Part shown: one piece after another, positions 24,082 through 33,168 of the stretch
Numbering within the stretch: position 1 is the first letter of the stretch
Layout of the letters: every line of letters begins with the position of its first letter
Assembly (NCBI GenBank): GCA_039192515.1
Contig: JBCCXA010000033.1
Location: 1-40,858, forward strand
DNA from: Verrucomicrobiota bacterium
Lineage (GTDB): Bacteria > Verrucomicrobiota > Verrucomicrobiia > Methylacidiphilales > JBCCWR01
Direction: 5' to 3'
Length of the DNA stretch: 40,858 bases
Program-made: the position numbers and the translations under genes
The notes under the pieces: model-generated
The model's input: the letters and a program-made list of their open reading frames with translations, nothing else
Database searches by the model: none
What the model was told of the DNA's origin: nothing

Positions 24082-26538
24082 GTGACGCGCACAAATCTAC
24101 TTACTAATTGGTTTGAAAAGCAGGGATGGAAGCCCTTTCCTTTTCAAAAACAAACCTGGAAAGCCTACTTAGAGGGCAAGAGTGGACTTCTGCACGCGCC
24201 AACAGGTTTAGGTAAAACCTATGCAGTTCTTGGTGGTCCTTTATTAGATCACCTTAATCATGAAGCGAACGGCTTGAAGCTTGAAGGGCTGCTAATTCTC
24301 TGGATAACTCCATTAAGAGCTCTTGCTAATGATACACTAAAGTCCATTCAAAAACCAATCGACGACTTAAAGATAGCTTGGAATTTAGGCGCTAGACACG
24401 GAGATGTTTCCGCTTACTCACGCAAAAAGCAGCGTGAAAAATACCCCTCTATCCTCATTATCACCCCAGAATCTCTTAGCCTTCTATTTACTTACCCTGA
24501 AACGCGAGAAAGATTCAAATTCTTGCAGTGTGTCGTTGTCGATGAATGGCATGAACTTCTTGGCACCAAGCGCGGCGTTCAAACGGAGTTAGCCCTTGCC
24601 AGACTTAGAGCTTGGAACACCTCTCTGAGAATCTGGGGTTTGTCAGCCACTCTAGGTAACATTCAGCAAGCCATGCGAATCCTCTTAGGCAAACAGCACG
24701 CTAATCATAGTCAGATAATTTCGGGTAAACTAAATAAGAAAATACAAATATCTACGATCATACCACCTGAGATTGAAAATTTCCCTTGGTCTGGTCACTT
24801 GGGCCTAAAACTAGTCCCACAGGTTGTAGAGCAACTTAATGATGTAAAATCCACACTCCTCTTCACGAATACCAGATCACAAACAGAACTTTGGTACCAA
24901 GGCATTCTCAAAGAGCGACCAGAGTGGAAAGAGAAGATTGCTTTACACCATGGGTCCATTGACCGTGAAATGCGTCTGGAAGTTGAAAGAAAATTAAAAG
25001 AGGGAGAACTTAAAGTGGTTGTTTGCACCTCTAGCTTAGATCTTGGAGTCGATTTCACACCTGTTGATCAAGTGATTCAAGTTGGCTCACCTAAGGGTAT
25101 CGCCAGGCTTATGCAGCGGGCAGGGCGCTCTGGACATCAACCGGGTCAAACAAGCCGCATTATAGGAGTCCCCACGAACGCTTTTGAGTTGATTGAATTT
25201 TCGGCTGCAAGATCCGCATTAAAGGCCAATCAAATAGAAAGCAGAATTCCTTGTCTTAACCCACTTGATGTCCTCTTGCAACATATCAACACCATTGCAT
25301 TAGAAGGCAAAACTGCTCTTCTTGAACTCCAAAGTGAGGTGTTATCCACTTATTCCTTCAGTCAATTGAGCGAGCAACAATGGCAATGGGCCGTGGACTT
25401 TGTTAGCAACGGAGGTAAAGTTCTCAAGGCCTACCCGCAGTACAGAAAAGTTGTGATAGATGCAAAAGGAATTCTATCAATTAACTCTTCCCCTTTGGCC
25501 AGAATGCATCGCATGTCCATTGGTACCATTACTGGGAGTAGTGAAGTGCTAGTCAAATTCATCTCGGGTAAAACACTAGGCAGTGTTGAAGAATATTTTA
25601 TTAGCAAATTAAAACCTAATGACAGTTTTCAATTTGCAGGTAAAAAACTTCAACTGATACGCTTTCGCGATATGACTGCTTACGTAAGACTTGCTACAAG
25701 ACGCTCGGGACATACGCCAAGTTGGCAGGGAGGTCGTGCTCCGCTTTCTTCAGAACTTGCCGAAGCTGTCAGTAAGAAAATTATTGAAAAAAATTCAAGA
25801 GATCCTGAAATGCTGGCAGTTGCGCCTATTCTATCTATTCAAGAATCAGAGTCTCGTATTCCTCACAATGGATGTCTTCTAGTCGAATCCACTAAATTGC
25901 CTCGCCAATTTCATATCAGCTTTTACCCTTTCGCAGGTCGCCTAGTTAATCAAGGGTTATCCTCTCTCATAGCTTATCGACTCACTAAAAATCACAAAAC
26001 TACCCTAAAAACCGCTGCAAATGACTATGGCTTTTCACTACAGACGTCTAATAAAATTGAGTTTCATGAACTCATGATTCGTCACTTAATCTCTAGGGAA
26101 TCGTTGCTCGATGACTTATTAGCTTGCATGAATGCTACAGAATTGGCGAGAAGACAGTTTCGCGACATCGCGAGTATAGCTGGATTAATCATCAAAGGCT
26201 ATCCCGGACAGAGAAAGAAGATGAGACAATTACAATCATCCTCTACTCTACTCTATGACATGTTTCAGAATTACGATCCTAAAAACCTACTTCTTCAGCA
26301 ATCGCAAAGAGAAATATTAGAAGGACAACTTGAATTCACCCGCTTAAGCAAAACCTTGGAAAGACTTGAGAAAATTCCTGTGCGGTATCAAGTAACAGAA
26401 AGACTCACCCCTATGGCTTTTCCTCTTTGGGCGGAAATTCTACACACGGAAGTATCTTCAGAAACATGGCACGACCGTATACAAGAAATGGTTTCTAAGC
26501 TAGAAGATGATTCAAATAAGCTGCTAAGTACCATATAA
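24082..26538 (+). CDS. Ligase-associated Lhr-type DExH-box DNA helicase
   Basis: The 818-residue protein is a superfamily 2 helicase of the Lhr group associated with DNA ligases. The order is: N-terminal WFEKQGWKPFPFQKQTW, Walker A APTGLGKTYAV (Gly-Lys 44-45), WITPLRALANDT, TPESLSLL, DEWHELLG (154-161, DExH box), LSATLGN (188-), STLLFTNTRSQTELW, SLDLGVDF and the motif VI region RAGRSGHQPGQ. The C-terminal half (about 400-818) contains the winged-helix and Lhr-core regions that follow the motor in this family. The start is GTG 24082, at the edge of the -10 box, so the transcript may be leaderless. PdeM follows 14 bases later. It likely unwinds or remodels ends for the exonuclease-ligase. Confidence 0.88.
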   Translation: MTRTNLLTNWFEKQGWKPFPFQKQTWKAYLEGKSGLLHAPTGLGKTYAVLGGPLLDHLNHEANGLKLEGLLILWITPLRALANDTLKSIQKPIDDLKIAWNLGARHGDVSAYSRKKQREKYPSILIITPESLSLLFTYPETRERFKFLQCVVVDEWHELLGTKRGVQTELALARLRAWNTSLRIWGLSATLGNIQQAMRILLGKQHANHSQIISGKLNKKIQISTIIPPEIENFPWSGHLGLKLVPQVVEQLNDVKSTLLFTNTRSQTELWYQGILKERPEWKEKIALHHGSIDREMRLEVERKLKEGELKVVVCTSSLDLGVDFTPVDQVIQVGSPKGIARLMQRAGRSGHQPGQTSRIIGVPTNAFELIEFSAARSALKANQIESRIPCLNPLDVLLQHINTIALEGKTALLELQSEVLSTYSFSQLSEQQWQWAVDFVSNGGKVLKAYPQYRKVVIDAKGILSINSSPLARMHRMSIGTITGSSEVLVKFISGKTLGSVEEYFISKLKPNDSFQFAGKKLQLIRFRDMTAYVRLATRRSGHTPSWQGGRAPLSSELAEAVSKKIIEKNSRDPEMLAVAPILSIQESESRIPHNGCLLVESTKLPRQFHISFYPFAGRLVNQGLSSLIAYRLTKNHKTTLKTAANDYGFSLQTSNKIEFHELMIRHLISRESLLDDLLACMNATELARRQFRDIASIAGLIIKGYPGQRKKMRQLQSSSTLLYDMFQNYDPKNLLLQQSQREILEGQLEFTRLSKTLERLEKIPVRYQVTERLTPMAFPLWAEILHTEVSSETWHDRIQEMVSKLEDDSNKLLSTI

Positions 26539-26552
26539 AATCAGTGGATTAG

Positions 26553-27218
26553 ATGCATAGCCTCAGCTTACAGAACCAAACACTTATTCTTTATCCTGAA
26601 GGAGCAATCTTTTGGCAAAAACAAAAGGCACTACTTATCAGTGACTTACACCTTGGTAAATCAGCTGTCTTTCGTGCGAGAGGTATTCCGGTGCCTGAAG
26701 GAAGTGACCCATATGACCTAGAAAGATTAACCACTCTCTTGAAAAAAACTAGACCTCAAAAACTCATTATTTTAGGAGATTTATTTCATGCTAAAGAAAG
26801 CGCTTCAGCCCCCACTATTATGAATTTTTCCAATTGGAAAAAAGAACATAACAGATTAGAAATAATGCTTATTGAAGGTAATCATGATCGATCTTGCCGT
26901 GATCTCCCCGTAAAATGGAACATAGAATTAATGAAAAACAGCTTCTCCATTGAACCCTTTCTGCTATCTCATCAACCGCAAAACCAAATAGGTTTATACA
27001 ACATTGCTGGTCACATTCACCCTAGTATCAAAGTCAAAGACAGGGGCCATAGAACTACACGAATCCCTTGCTTCTATTTTGGAGAACAAAGCGCCTTATT
27101 ACCCTCATTTGGCTCATTTACAGGCCATTATACAATCCAGCCAGAACCTAACTCTCAAATCTTTGGAATTGTTGATAACCAGATTCTACACCTACCTCAA
27201 AAAGTTTGGTTCTCATAA
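26553..27218 (+). CDS. pdeM: Ligase-associated metallophosphoesterase (PdeM type)
   Basis: This 221-residue calcineurin-like phosphoesterase belongs to the ligase-associated endonuclease/phosphodiesterase group. Metal-site motifs run in order: LLISDLHLGKSAVFRARGI (Asp31, His33), ILGDLFHAKES (Gly75-Asp76), IEGNHDR (109-113) and AGHIHPS (152-158). The GIPVPEG segment after the first motif is typical of this subgroup. It lies 14 bases after the helicase on the same strand and completes the four activities (exonuclease, ligase, helicase, phosphoesterase) seen in related repair clusters. The gene ends 6 bases before the convergent cyclase. Confidence 0.85.
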   Translation: MHSLSLQNQTLILYPEGAIFWQKQKALLISDLHLGKSAVFRARGIPVPEGSDPYDLERLTTLLKKTRPQKLIILGDLFHAKESASAPTIMNFSNWKKEHNRLEIMLIEGNHDRSCRDLPVKWNIELMKNSFSIEPFLLSHQPQNQIGLYNIAGHIHPSIKVKDRGHRTTRIPCFYFGEQSALLPSFGSFTGHYTIQPEPNSQIFGIVDNQILHLPQKVWFS

Positions 27219-27224
27219 GATAGC

Positions 27225-28604
27225 TCACGCTTTTTGGTTAAGAACATCATTAGATAGTGCAAAGATCCTCAAGGGCTCTTTCTTTCCTTTGACTTCTGTT
27301 GGAGGCATCTCTTCACCTTCAAATAGATGCATGACTTCATCATAAACAGCCTTTGAAACGAGCAATTCACGGCCCAAGGCTTTACAGAGTCCTTCTATCC
27401 TAGATGCCGTGTTTACGGGGTCTCCAATAACCGTATACTCCATCTGTAATTGTTCCCCAATGTTTCCAGCCACAACTTCTCCTGTGTGTAAACCAATTCC
27501 TATCCTTATAGGTAGTAACCCTTTTTTAGTCCAACGCTCATTCAATTTCTCTAACCTTGAAAACATGCTAAAAGCGGCCTTAACCGCACGAATAGAGTCT
27601 CCACCCGCTTGGGGGTCAGCATGTGGAGTCCCAAACGTAGCCATCACTGCATCACCAATATATTTATCAAGTGTGCCACCGTGATCAAAAACGGCTTGCG
27701 TCATCTCAGCACGAAAATCCCTCAACCAATCGACCAAAGATTCAACTTCAAGGTTTTCACTAAATCGTGTGAATCCTCTGATATCTAAAAAAAGGATGGT
27801 CACTTTTTGTCGACGAGCCTGACGAACCTCCTCAGGATGTTGTGTAATATCCTCTACAATTGAAGGTGAAAAGTAGCGAGCTAGCACGGTGCGTTTTGCC
27901 TCAGCCTCACCTATTCGGGCAATCATATGTAGCGATTGGCGTATCGAAAAAGCAACTGCTAGAGCAAGGCCAATAAATACCACTGGCCTACTAAAGAGAA
28001 CATCAGATGCTACGAGACCTTCTCCCATAATGTATGTTCGCCAGTTATTTGTGGATTGATATCCGACCACCCAAGTCCAAATCACAAATCCAGCATAGGC
28101 TAAGAGGACAAAAGCTAAGGCAGATATTACCAGCTTCATCCTGTATTGAAGCACCGGTGCGATGATAACAAGAGAGAAGAAATAAAGCGTTGGATTCTTC
28201 AAAGCAAATGCTGGAGCGTCAGCAGATTTATATCCGGTCCAAAATGCGATGATAAGTGTCACCACACAAACATCCACAAAAATAACCAGAATTCGAAAGG
28301 CCTGTTTAGTTCTTGAACCGCTATTGGCCAGAGCAAAAGTGTGGGTACCAGTTAATCCAAAATAGATAGCAAAAGCAGAAAGATTGACAATAATTCCAGC
28401 AGGCACCCCTGCTTGGATCACAATAACTAAGGTCGGTCCTAATGCAAGAAACCCGAAAATGTAACGGACGAAATTAGTAATTTTCTCCCCTCTTAACTCT
28501 TCTTCACGGAGAATTCGCTTAGCAGTTTTGCTCAGTTCAACTCTTTTAAAAATAGGCCCCATGAAAGCACCTATCCAATTGCTTACCTTCCTTTGGAATT
28601 GCAT
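27225..28604 (-). CDS. Membrane-bound class III adenylate cyclase
   Basis: The 459-residue protein has an N-terminal region with about six hydrophobic segments (about 45-225) and a C-terminal class III cyclase domain (about 265-455). The metal aspartates lie in FLDIRGFTRFS (Asp274) and DKYIGDAVMATFG (Asp318). Lys314 and Asp395 (TVIGDPVNTASR) are the pair that selects adenine, and Asn398 and Arg402 complete the catalytic site. This predicts ATP to cyclic AMP. I moved the start to ATG 28604, which has AAAGGAG six bases upstream; an in-frame start at 28634 would add ten residues and lacks that site. A short helical stretch (226-245) links membrane and catalytic parts. The signal sensed is unknown. 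Confidence 0.88.
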   Translation of the reverse strand: MQFQRKVSNWIGAFMGPIFKRVELSKTAKRILREEELRGEKITNFVRYIFGFLALGPTLVIVIQAGVPAGIIVNLSAFAIYFGLTGTHTFALANSGSRTKQAFRILVIFVDVCVVTLIIAFWTGYKSADAPAFALKNPTLYFFSLVIIAPVLQYRMKLVISALAFVLLAYAGFVIWTWVVGYQSTNNWRTYIMGEGLVASDVLFSRPVVFIGLALAVAFSIRQSLHMIARIGEAEAKRTVLARYFSPSIVEDITQHPEEVRQARRQKVTILFLDIRGFTRFSENLEVESLVDWLRDFRAEMTQAVFDHGGTLDKYIGDAVMATFGTPHADPQAGGDSIRAVKAAFSMFSRLEKLNERWTKKGLLPIRIGIGLHTGEVVAGNIGEQLQMEYTVIGDPVNTASRIEGLCKALGRELLVSKAVYDEVMHLFEGEEMPPTEVKGKKEPLRIFALSNDVLNQKA

Positions 28605-28725
28605 GACAAACTCCTTTAACATATAAGGCGGCACTTATCCAGTATAGATAAAGGCGTTATAGTCTATTAGTTATAAGATAACCGGACTAAAGCTTGAGCT
28701 AGGCTTCAACAAACAAAACCAAAAT

Positions 28726-30510
28726 TTAGATAGCTGCAGCGGTTGGCACTTCTTCCGATTCATTAGAAGGTTCTACCCACTTGTTGTGTTCTTTAATCAA
28801 ATCAACAAGTCGATCAACGGCCTCATCTTCAGGTATATTAAACTTCACAGGAGTCTTCCCAACATAGAGATTAATTCTCCTAGGAGCGCCTCCCACGTAG
28901 CCAAAGTCAGCATCTGCCATTTCACCTGGGCCATTAACAATGCAACCCATCACAGCAATGCGTACCCCTTTTAGGTGATCGGTTGCAGCTTTAATACGTG
29001 CCGTTGTCGTTTGCAAGTCGAAGAGAGTTCTACCACAGGAAGGACAAGCGACATAATCTGTTTTAAAGATACGATTTCCACTCGCTTGCAAAATATTGTA
29101 ACCCAATCGGATACTAGCGCCTGGGGCCTTTTCAGATCTAATTAATATAGCGTCTCCAATTCCATCACAAATCAGTGATCCAATATAAGTCGAGGACATC
29201 AATAAGCTTTGCATCATGTCATACTCTCTCTCAGGATGGAAAGTGTCTTTGAGCAGAATCGGGTGCATGGGGTGTACTTTAGAAGCAAGAACTCGAAAGG
29301 CAGTGACTGGGGACAATTCTGTTCCATCCTTGACAGTCACCATTTTGGGTTCTTCCAAGGTGTTGATTTCCTTAATTTGTTGTTCATCCGTAAGATCTAT
29401 TTCCAAGACATCTGAAGTCTCATAAACAATTTCAGGTGCCGTATCACCCATAGCTTTGAGTCTGTCTTTCAGGCCTTCAAAAACACTTTTAATAGCAAAG
29501 ACACGAGTTGTATTTTCACCCCCACACGGCACTCCTTGCATATCAAGTTCCATGCTATGTCTGCGCGTGTATTCAAATGGATCATAACTAAGTACTATCT
29601 CATGTTGAGAAGAAGGATAATGACTTTGCTTCTCAGCAAAGACTGCCATGGCATTGGCCACAGGAATTTCGTTAATGGCATCTTCCGTTAGAGAAACGCG
29701 TATAGTATCACCAAGTCCATCACACAATAAGGATCCAATTCCAATGGCACTTTTAATACGACCATCCTCACCATCTCCAGCTTCGGTAACACCTAAATGA
29801 ATTGGGTAGTTCCAATCAAGGCCATGTCTGTTAAGCTTTGAAACAAGCAAACGGTAAGCATTTACCATGACTTTGGGGTTCGAGGCTTTCATGGAAAAAA
29901 GAAAATTATGAAAGTCAAATTTCCTACAAATGCGGGCAAACTCCAATGCGCTTTCAACCATGCCTAACGGACTATCTCCATAGCGATTCATAATTCGATC
30001 GGATAATGATCCATGGTTTGTGCCTATACGTAGTGCAATCTTACGCTCCTTGATCAAATACAATAGCGGCAAAAACTCCTGCTCAATGCGAAGCAACTCA
30101 TCTTCGTACTCATCATCAGTATACTCACGAACATTAAACTTTTTCTTGTCTGCAAAGTTTCCTGGATTAATACGAATTTTATCAACCCACTGGGCAGCTT
30201 CCATCGCTGCAGCAGGTTTGAAATGAATATCCGCTACAAGGGGAACATCACAATTTTGACGAGCTAGTTCAGCTTTTATATTTTTGAGATTAGCTGCATC
30301 TTTAACAGTAGGCGCAGTAATTCGAACAATTTCACAGCCAGCTTGAACTAATTCTAAAGTCTGTTTGACACAAGCATCTGTATCCTTTGTGTCACAGGTA
30401 ATCATGGACTGAACTCGTATAGGGTTCTCTCCACCTATCTTTACTTTACCTACAGTAACTTCTCGCGTCTTGCGACGTTTATAAGTAAGGGGATCTGAGC
30501 AATATTTCAC
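28726..30510 (-). CDS. ispG: 4-hydroxy-3-methylbut-2-enyl diphosphate synthase, long form
   Basis: IspG (GcpE) carries out the sixth committed step of the MEP isoprenoid pathway, reductive conversion of MEcPP to HMBPP using a 4Fe-4S cluster. The protein has 594 residues, far longer than the ~370-residue E. coli form. An extra block (about 290-460) separates the TIM-barrel half (VADIHFKPAAAMEA, KIRINPGNF, GTNHGSLSDR) from the cluster domain. Cluster ligands are Cys489 and Cys492 (ACPSCGRT), Cys523 and Glu530 (MGCIVNGPGE). This long architecture is known in plants, Chlamydiae and Bacteroidetes. The GTG start at 30510 shares its G with the rseP stop TAG, and GGAG lies 8 bases upstream, so translation is coupled. 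Confidence 0.93.
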   Translation of the reverse strand: MKYCSDPLTYKRRKTREVTVGKVKIGGENPIRVQSMITCDTKDTDACVKQTLELVQAGCEIVRITAPTVKDAANLKNIKAELARQNCDVPLVADIHFKPAAAMEAAQWVDKIRINPGNFADKKKFNVREYTDDEYEDELLRIEQEFLPLLYLIKERKIALRIGTNHGSLSDRIMNRYGDSPLGMVESALEFARICRKFDFHNFLFSMKASNPKVMVNAYRLLVSKLNRHGLDWNYPIHLGVTEAGDGEDGRIKSAIGIGSLLCDGLGDTIRVSLTEDAINEIPVANAMAVFAEKQSHYPSSQHEIVLSYDPFEYTRRHSMELDMQGVPCGGENTTRVFAIKSVFEGLKDRLKAMGDTAPEIVYETSDVLEIDLTDEQQIKEINTLEEPKMVTVKDGTELSPVTAFRVLASKVHPMHPILLKDTFHPEREYDMMQSLLMSSTYIGSLICDGIGDAILIRSEKAPGASIRLGYNILQASGNRIFKTDYVACPSCGRTLFDLQTTTARIKAATDHLKGVRIAVMGCIVNGPGEMADADFGYVGGAPRRINLYVGKTPVKFNIPEDEAVDRLVDLIKEHNKWVEPSNESEEVPTAAAI

Positions 30511-31982
30511 TACTGGCTCTCCTTAATCGTAATTGGTTTTTCCGGGAAACTAAGTGTTCTATTTTTTTCTCTTATCTCAGATAGCTCTTGCCCTTGTTTA
30601 AAGCCCCTAACTTCCCGGGAAAGATCTTTGAATGTCACAAATAATATAAAACCCATCAAGAGAACAAAGAAAGCCGACTGTGTTGCATAAAGGAATTTAC
30701 CCTCGACTGGACGCCTCCTGATCCATTCAACAATAGAAATGACTATATGCCCACCATCCAGCACTGGGATCGGTAAAAGATTTAAAATAGCTAAATTCAC
30801 ATTTAGCATCACACAAAACGAAAGAACAAATCTCCAATCCGCAAGCCATGAGTGCTGAACACTCCTTAGAATACCTATAGGACCTGAAATGTGGCCAGCA
30901 TTAATGCCATCGTTAGGCGTAATCAAGGCATTTAAAACTCTAAAAACCAAAGTGCCGTTATGAACAATCTGCTCCATGGGAGAAGGTTTATAAATATAAG
31001 TATCTCTTTCAGGGTCCACTGCCCACCCAATACCTATAATAGGCCTCTCATATGGAACTTTTTCCCCATCTTTATCATAAACCGGATATTCAGGTTTCAC
31101 ACTGAAAGGCATTTTTTTGCCCTCCCTTTCAATGATTAGCTCAATAGGTTGAGTCGGGGCTTCATCAACCTTTTCTGTGATTTGCAAGGTGTTATAAACC
31201 TTTTCCCCATTTACTTTTAGGACGATGTCATTTTTTTGCAATCCAGCCTTCTGAGCCGGAGAATTATCGATGACGTTCCCTACCATGATATTACCCTGGG
31301 CGGCCATGATCCCTATGGTATAGAGATTTTCTAAATCAGGATTTTTTACCGGCGTGACATCATATGTTTTTACACCTCCTAATGCCTTCTCGACTTCTAT
31401 CTTTAAGGGGCTACCATCACTATTGAAGATAATTGTCTCTACGAGGCCATCAGGATGCCCTTGCCAGCAAATCACCTTCTTGCCATTAACGCTCAGAATT
31501 TTGTCTCCAATCTCCATCCCTGCTGATTGCGCGGGGCTTGTATCAGAAAAAAAGCCAATAGTGGTTGTCTTAGAATCAATGCTTTTGGGATAACCAATGA
31601 AAGAAACAGCTACTGCAGCTACTACCGCAAGTAAAAAGCTAAATAAAGGACCAAAGAAAGCGGTGATAATCTTTGCCTTGGGCGATATTTCCGGTAAGTC
31701 CACAGCCTTTTTCTCCGTCTCACCTTCAACCATGTCCATAGGAGCCATTTGAGGCAAGGCGACGAAACCACCTATAGGCAACCAATTAATGACCCATTCG
31801 ACTCCATCGTGCTTGAATCCAAATATTTTAGGACCAAATCCTATAGCAAATTTTTCAATGACTAGCCCTTGCTGTTTAGCTGCAAGATAGTGGCCCAATT
31901 CATGGACAAAAACCGTTATGCCGAAAACAAATAAAGCACCTATAAAGGTTATAATAAAACTGAGTATCGTGAGAATATCCAT
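30510..31982 (-). CDS. rseP: Site-2 protease RseP with two PDZ domains
   Basis: RseP is an inner-membrane zinc protease that cuts anti-sigma factors and remnant signal peptides within the membrane. The 490-residue protein has HELGH (27-31) in the first membrane helix, two PDZ domains (about 140-225, with GDKILSVNGKKV; and about 235-315, with NDIVLKVNGEKVYN) and the second catalytic motif LNLLPIPVLDGGH (Asp in the LDG motif) near residue 407. Four hydrophobic segments are visible. It is 25 bases after dxr and overlaps ispG by one base. The rseP-cdsA-uppS grouping is common; inclusion of dxr is seen in many bacteria. Confidence 0.93.
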   Translation of the reverse strand: MDILTILSFIITFIGALFVFGITVFVHELGHYLAAKQQGLVIEKFAIGFGPKIFGFKHDGVEWVINWLPIGGFVALPQMAPMDMVEGETEKKAVDLPEISPKAKIITAFFGPLFSFLLAVVAAVAVSFIGYPKSIDSKTTTIGFFSDTSPAQSAGMEIGDKILSVNGKKVICWQGHPDGLVETIIFNSDGSPLKIEVEKALGGVKTYDVTPVKNPDLENLYTIGIMAAQGNIMVGNVIDNSPAQKAGLQKNDIVLKVNGEKVYNTLQITEKVDEAPTQPIELIIEREGKKMPFSVKPEYPVYDKDGEKVPYERPIIGIGWAVDPERDTYIYKPSPMEQIVHNGTLVFRVLNALITPNDGINAGHISGPIGILRSVQHSWLADWRFVLSFCVMLNVNLAILNLLPIPVLDGGHIVISIVEWIRRRPVEGKFLYATQSAFFVLLMGFILFVTFKDLSREVRGFKQGQELSEIREKNRTLSFPEKPITIKESQ

Positions 31983-32007
31983 CCTGTTCTTTTCTTATAA
32001 TATTAGT

Positions 32008-33168
32008 TTAGATAGCTGCTAGCTCTTGGTAAATTGCTTGCGCTCTCCGCCTTGCCCAACTATCAGCCGAAATTATAGCATCTAGATCAGGACTGGCAAT
32101 GTTGTCATGCTCCTGCATGACAGATTCTACAGTATGCCAGATTTGAGGGAATCTAGCGTCTTCCTTGAGAAAATAATCTACCGCCACTTCGTTCGCAGCA
32201 TTCAGGACAGCAGGCAGCGTTCCGCCGGCCTCTCCAGCTTCTCGAGCGAGACGAAGAGCTGGAAATTTATCTGGATCAGGCGCTTCAAAAAGAAGTTGGC
32301 CTAGTTCAGCGAAGTCTAATGGCCTCAAGTTATTGGCATAACGATCTGGGTACGTTACAGCATACTGGATAGGAAAGCACATATCAGAGTGGCTGAGCTG
32401 GGCTAGGATAGAGTGGTCAATATACTCGACCATGGAATGAACGATACTTTGAGGATGAACCAGCACATCAATTCTCGCCATCTCTACATCAAACAACCAC
32501 CTAGCTTCAATCATTTCTAGACCCTTGTTAAACATAGTAGCCGAATCAATGGTAATTTTTTGCCCCATATTCCAAGTGGGATGCTTTAACGCCTGTGCAA
32601 GCGTAATATCGTTAAAATCATTCTTGGGTAGCAACCTAAACGGACCTCCTGAAGCGGTGAGTATGAGGCGTCGGACCTGATTGGTCTTATGACTCTCCAG
32701 ACATTGGAAAATAGCATTATGCTCACTATCAACTGGTAAGATCGCCCGGTCGTACTTCTTGGCAGTAGAAGTGACTCGCTCACCAGCCATCACTAAAATC
32801 TCTTTACTTGCCACAGCCAGGTCTTTGCCCGTTTCGAGGGCAATTAAGGCTGGCTCCAAACCTGCAGTTCCCACGATGGCCACGAGAACCATTTCTGCAT
32901 CCGTCTCCTTCACTAAATCAACTAAACCCTGAGCTCCTGAATAAAGACGACAGCTGTTGGGCAGTTCTCCAGTAATATCATTTAATTTATCCTCTTGATA
33001 GACGGCAACAGCTTCCGGTTGAAATTCTTTCGCTTGTTCTAAGAGCTTATGTGTGCTGCTGCTGACAGCTAACCCCACTAGCTTCATTTGGTCTGGTAGC
33101 TGACGTGCAACTTTACACGTACTTTCCCCAATCGATCCACTGGAACCTAATAATATGACCCGTTTCAT
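32008..33168 (-). CDS. dxr: 1-deoxy-D-xylulose 5-phosphate reductoisomerase
   Basis: Dxr (IspC) converts DXP to MEP with NADPH, the first committed MEP-pathway step. The 386-residue length is normal. Seen: the NADPH loop ILLGSSGSIGESTCKVAR (5-22), the metal and substrate region LPVDSEHNAIFQCLE (about 145-159), LTASGGPFR, the flexible loop HPTWNMGQKITIDSATMFNKG and the C-terminal NAANEVAVDYFL. The start ATG overlaps the stop of cdsA by four bases (ATGA), implying coupled translation. Together with ispG two genes downstream it places two MEP enzymes in one operon. Confidence 0.95.
   Translation of the reverse strand: MKRVILLGSSGSIGESTCKVARQLPDQMKLVGLAVSSSTHKLLEQAKEFQPEAVAVYQEDKLNDITGELPNSCRLYSGAQGLVDLVKETDAEMVLVAIVGTAGLEPALIALETGKDLAVASKEILVMAGERVTSTAKKYDRAILPVDSEHNAIFQCLESHKTNQVRRLILTASGGPFRLLPKNDFNDITLAQALKHPTWNMGQKITIDSATMFNKGLEMIEARWLFDVEMARIDVLVHPQSIVHSMVEYIDHSILAQLSHSDMCFPIQYAVTYPDRYANNLRPLDFAELGQLLFEAPDPDKFPALRLAREAGEAGGTLPAVLNAANEVAVDYFLKEDARFPQIWHTVESVMQEHDNIASPDLDAIISADSWARRRAQAIYQELAAI

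Noticed and set aside
24053..24094. Upstream TTG start of the exonuclease-ligase at 24094
   Set aside because: It would overlap the divergent helicase start and add residues (MCASLLMIIIRSTK) unlike the conserved N-terminus; ATG 24052 fits the family.
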